From Devosia naphthalenivorans (GTDB lineage: Bacteria > Pseudomonadota > Alphaproteobacteria > Rhizobiales > Devosiaceae): a stretch of 64,000 bases of DNA. A program made the translations under genes and the position numbers. The notes beneath the pieces are model-generated. The model saw only the letters and a program-made list of their open reading frames with translations, was not told the DNA's origin and made no database searches. The stretch covers positions 1 to 64,000 of the forward strand of contig NZ_PYVW01000008.1 of assembly GCF_003056355.1 (NCBI RefSeq). The letters run 5' to 3'. Position 1 is the first letter of the stretch; every line of letters starts with the position of its first letter. This document shows positions 61,015 to 64,000 of the stretch, in pieces.

Positions 61015-62148
61015 TCACGCGCCGATGGCTTCGCGGTGCTCGGTAGCGGCGCGTTTACGGAACGAATGGGCCCGCCATAACTGGAAGATGCTGACGGCCT
61101 CGTCATGGTCCAGCGCTTCGAAACGGCTCAGGACCATGGCCTTGTCCGCGTCCGATGGCAGATCGCGCCAGGGGAGCGTCGCAAAGATCGCCTCGAACAT
61201 GTCGGGTGCCAGCCCCGCCGCCCGCAGCGCCACCGTGATGGCGACATAGTCCTGGCTGGCGAGCCATTTGACGAAGACTTCGGGAGCGACGCGCTGCATT
61301 ACCGACAGGGCCGCTGCGGCATGGTGGCCGTAGCCGAAGCGCGCAAAGCGAGCCAGCGCGCGCTCATCGAGCTGCTTGCGATCGCTGAGCGCCTTTACCT
61401 GATTGTAGGCAACCTTCCACTCGGTGGCCGAGAAGCCGGCGCGGTTGCGCATGCGGTTATAAACCACCGCATTGACCTTGCCGGCGGCCACAGGATCCAG
61501 CGAATGAGTCGGGGTGGCGAGATTTTCGAGCACCTTGGTCGAAGCGCTGTCGATTTCGGTGCGCAGCGACTTCCAGTCGATGTCATGGCGGCCGCGCAGG
61601 TCGGCCGCAATCTCGGCGTCCTGCATGGCGCGCTGCAGCAGCTTTTGCAGCGTCGCCTTGTCGAACTCGGCGTTGGAATTGCGCACCAGGCGAACCACCG
61701 AGGGGGTGCTGCCATGGGCGACAATCGCCTCGCCGACGCGTTCCGGCACATTGGTGCGTCCGGCAATGGCGATGCGGTGTTCCTCGCTCTGGTGCCCGAT
61801 GATCTCGATCAGATCGTCGTCGCTCAGCACATTGGAGAATTCCAGCAGCGGCTTGGCGACCTCGATGTCGTCATTGGCAAGCTTGACGACGACCGTGCCC
61901 GGCGCCCGCTCCAGTGGTGCGAGGAGCTTGGCGACATGGACACGCGCCTCCACCTCGACCAGCTCCGCCAGCCGGCACAGCACCTCGTCATATTGGGCCA
62001 CCTGATCGTCGTCGCAGCGATCGGACACATAGCTGAATAGCTGCGCCATGTTGCGGAACAGGTGCTCACGCTCGGAGTGGTTGTCTTCGCCGTTCAACAC
62101 GCGAAAGCTGGAAAACGCCTTTGCGCCCTGATCAAGTTCGGTATTCAT
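61015..62148 (-). CDS. DUF2336 protein
   Basis: This is a 377-residue all-helical protein made of alpha/alpha repeats and lacking membrane segments. Segments such as LAPLERAPGTVVVKLANDDIEVA, SVVRLVRNSNAEFDKATLQKLL and FGYGHHAAAALSVMQRVAPE match DUF2336, a family found almost only in alphaproteobacteria with no proven function. The frame runs upstream to 62286, but the ATG at 62148 is chosen because the upstream part is non-conserved and overlaps repeat-flanking DNA. It stands as a single gene between convergent neighbours. Confidence 0.83.
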   Translation of the reverse strand: MNTELDQGAKAFSSFRVLNGEDNHSEREHLFRNMAQLFSYVSDRCDDDQVAQYDEVLCRLAELVEVEARVHVAKLLAPLERAPGTVVVKLANDDIEVAKPLLEFSNVLSDDDLIEIIGHQSEEHRIAIAGRTNVPERVGEAIVAHGSTPSVVRLVRNSNAEFDKATLQKLLQRAMQDAEIAADLRGRHDIDWKSLRTEIDSASTKVLENLATPTHSLDPVAAGKVNAVVYNRMRNRAGFSATEWKVAYNQVKALSDRKQLDERALARFARFGYGHHAAAALSVMQRVAPEVFVKWLASQDYVAITVALRAAGLAPDMFEAIFATLPWRDLPSDADKAMVLSRFEALDHDEAVSIFQLWRAHSFRKRAATEHREAIGA

Positions 62149-62280
62149 CGCCCAACACCCCGGTCCTGCCGTGGAAAGATGGGGACCAATGTGAACCCAA
62201 CTCGCTCGTACGTAGTCAAACGGTGCGGTTGGATTTGATTCAAATTTTATGGGGTTGGGTGGGTGGTCCTCACCACAGAT

Positions 62281-62368
62281 CGTCACCCTCGGGCGTAGAC
62301 CCGAGGGCTCTTCACTTCACATCGCTGCGGCAAGTACAGAGCCCTCGGGTCTACGCCCGAGGGTGACG
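62281..62368. repeat. R3 perfect inverted repeat (31-bp arms)
   Basis: Arms 62281-62311 and 62338-62368 are exact reverse complements around 26 bases. Each arm contains its own palindrome, CCCTCGGG-cgtaga-CCCGAGGG. It lies 31 bases after the katA stop and upstream of the DUF2336 gene, and may also act as the 3' boundary of katA mRNA. Confidence 0.9.
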
Positions 62369-62399
62369 CGCGGCAGGTGATGCGAAACCGCGCCTCCTC

Positions 62400-63896
62400 T
62401 TACTCCGCCGCTACGGCGCTTTCCCCATCAGAGATCGTGTCCTTGGCCTTGCCGGCCAGCGCTGCGCGGGCGGCGCGGATGCCTTGGGCGTAGGCGGGGT
62501 CGATCAGGGTGAAGTGGGCCAGCTGGCGTTCGATGATTTCGTCCGATACGCCATCCATGGCTGCGGCCAGATTGTCATAGAGACGGGCTTTGTGGGCGTC
62601 GTCGAACAGGTTCCACAGCGCGCGCGGCTGGCCGTAGTCATCATTGCCGTCGCGGTGATTGTAGCGGTCGGCATCGCCCGTGAGCCGCAGCGGTGGCTCC
62701 TGGATCGACTTGTCTTCCACCGGGCCGCCGAACGAGTTTGGCTCGTAATAGGCGTTGGGGTTCGGGTTGTTGGGGAAGAAGCGCATGGCTCCGTCCTTGT
62801 GGTAGTGATGCACCGGCACCTTGGGCTGGTTCACCGGCAGGGCATTGTAGTGCGTGCCCAGGCGATAGCGCTGCGCATCGGCATAGGAGAACACGCGCGC
62901 CTGCAGCATCTTGTCGGGCGAATAGCCGATCCCAGGTACCTTGTTGGAGGGCGAGAACGCCGCCTGCTCGATCTCGGCAAAGTAGTTGTCGGCATTGCGG
63001 TTGAGCTCGACCACGCCGACGTCGATCGGCGGGTATTCCGCGTGCGGCCACACCTTGGTCAGGTCGAACGGGTTGTAGGTGGTCTTATCGGCATCGAGCT
63101 CCGGCATGATCTGGACCTGCATGGTCCAGCGCGGGAACTCGCCCCGATCGATCGTGCCGAACAGATGCGCCTGATAGCTTTCGCGATCCTGCCCAATGAC
63201 CTTTTCGGCCTCGGCATTGGTGTAATGCTTGTGGCCCTGCTGGGTCTTGAAGTGGAATTTCACCCAGAAGCGTTCGCCCTGTTCGTTCCAGAACGAATAG
63301 GTGTGCGAGCCATAGCCGTTCATGAACATCGGCGCGACCGGCAGGCCACGGTCCGAGAACAGCGTTGTGATCTGGTGCAGCGCTTCCGGGCTCTGGCTCC
63401 AGAAATCCCACATCGCGGTCTTGGAGCGCATATTGGTGCGCGGATTGCGCTTCTGGGTGTGGATGAAATCGGGGAATTTCAGCGGATCGCGCACGAAGAA
63501 CACCGGCGTGTTGTTGCCCACGAGGTCCCAATTGCCTTCATCGGTATAGAATTTGATGGCAAAACCGCGCACGTCGCGCTCGGCGTCCGCAGCGCCCATC
63601 TCGCCAGCAACGGTGGAGAAGCGAATCAGCAGATCCGTCTTCTTGCCGGCTTCGCCGAAGATCTTGGCGATGGTGTATTGCGACAGATCATTGGTGATGG
63701 TCAGCGTGCCATAGGCGCCCCAGCCCTTGGCATGCACCACGCGCTCGGGGATGCGCTCGCGGTTCTGGTGCGCCAGCTTTTCCATCAGCTGGTAGTCCTG
63801 CATCAGCAACGGCCCGCGCGGACCCGCCGATTCGGAATTCTGGTTGTCCGGCACCGGCGCACCGGCGCTCGTTGTCATGATTGGCCTATCGACCAT
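62400..63896 (-). CDS. katA: Monofunctional heme catalase, small-subunit type
   Basis: This enzyme dismutates H2O2 to water and oxygen. The 498 residues match clade 3 catalases: catalytic His H55 in [11 protein letters not shown], distal Asn N128 in [14 protein letters not shown] and the heme-ligand Tyr (about 338) in [20 protein letters not shown]-binding residues are plausible. AGGGGAG lies about 9 bases before the ATG at 63896. About 67 bases upstream is a double OxyR-type motif, so peroxide induction by OxyR is likely. A divergent oxyR may lie beyond the window edge. Confidence 0.96.
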   Translation of the reverse strand: MVDRPIMTTSAGAPVPDNQNSESAGPRGPLLMQDYQLMEKLAHQNRERIPERVVHAKGWGAYGTLTITNDLSQYTIAKIFGEAGKKTDLLIRFSTVAGEMGAADAERDVRGFAIKFYTDEGNWDLVGNNTPVFFVRDPLKFPDFIHTQKRNPRTNMRSKTAMWDFWSQSPEALHQITTLFSDRGLPVAPMFMNGYGSHTYSFWNEQGERFWVKFHFKTQQGHKHYTNAEAEKVIGQDRESYQAHLFGTIDRGEFPRWTMQVQIMPELDADKTTYNPFDLTKVWPHAEYPPIDVGVVELNRNADNYFAEIEQAAFSPSNKVPGIGYSPDKMLQARVFSYADAQRYRLGTHYNALPVNQPKVPVHHYHKDGAMRFFPNNPNPNAYYEPNSFGGPVEDKSIQEPPLRLTGDADRYNHRDGNDDYGQPRALWNLFDDAHKARLYDNLAAAMDGVSDEIIERQLAHFTLIDPAYAQGIRAARAALAGKAKDTISDGESAVAAE

Positions 63897-63963
63897 GGCT
63901 GCTACTCCCCTTGGAACGGTTCTAATTCGCGCTCCTTCTGGCCGAGATAATTCGATTAGACAA

Positions 63964-64000
63964 ATTGATTGATCCTCTCGATGTGATAGGCTGTACCTAT
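63964..64000. promoter_or_regulatory. OxyR-type operator upstream of katA
   Basis: ATAG-N7-CTAT (63986-64000) is a perfect outer match to an OxyR half-element. A second, weaker one, ATTG-N7-CTCT (63964-63978), lies exactly 7 bases away, reproducing the ATAG-N7-CTAT-N7-ATAG-N7-CTAT spacing of the tetrameric OxyR site. The site reaches the window edge. Confidence 0.65.

Overview
The window is GC-rich chromosomal DNA from an alphaproteobacterium, most likely Hyphomicrobiales and closest in style to Devosia-type genomes; the genus is an inference. The evidence is a circularly permuted tmRNA gene next to an alphaproteobacterial SspB, a DUF2336 protein, a SahR-type ArsR/methyltransferase regulator, FtsZ with a long linker and an [10 protein letters not shown] tail, and a lpxC-bamD-recN-ligA order after ftsZ. 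Nearly everything is core chromosome. The only obvious transposon part is the 3' end of an IS30-type transposase at the left edge.

Layout. 1-13.1 kb: IS30 remnant, kup, an FMN reductase, a small secreted protein, pdxJ, and ilvB-ilvN preceded by a complete attenuator (promoter, 16-residue leader peptide, terminator). Then come a Pit phosphate transporter, a Nudix hydrolase, cspA, a glycine-zipper lipoprotein, a DUF423-like membrane protein, a MATE exporter and miaA. 13.1-19.8 kb: serB facing hflC-hflK-folA-GNAT-thyA, then permuted ssrA, sspB and an RHH protein. 19.7-31 kb: a giant AsmA protein, uvrD, ybjQ, prmA, two tiny ORFs, aminopeptidase P and an orphan secreted protein. 31-56 kb, minus strand: the division and cell-wall (dcw) cluster read as rsmH-ftsL-ftsI-murE-murF-mraY-ftsW-murG-murC-murB-ddl-ftsQ-ftsA-ftsZ-lpxC-bamD-recN-ligA. 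56-64 kb: rnpB, a TerB/J-domain protein, a Pro-rich membrane protein, sahR-metF, a small secreted protein, DUF2336 and katA with an OxyR-type operator at the right edge.

How the genes work together. The dcw block supplies lipid II synthesis and the divisome. ilvBN is controlled by ribosome-mediated attenuation. metF lies behind a methionine-cycle regulator with a perfect operator palindrome. tmRNA and SspB act in the same ClpXP tag-degradation route. folA, thyA and metF cover one-carbon metabolism.

Unusual points. The dcw cluster has no murD between mraY and ftsW and no mraZ before rsmH. The murD position is taken by a plus-strand single-domain GIY-YIG nuclease gene bracketed by two paired palindromes of a repeat family found at eight places in the window. 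A plus-strand VOC gene separates ftsA from ftsZ. A second palindrome family shows compensatory base changes between its arms. No CRISPR array or tRNA gene was seen. Coordinates of RNA ends, promoters and several start codons are estimates from sequence only.
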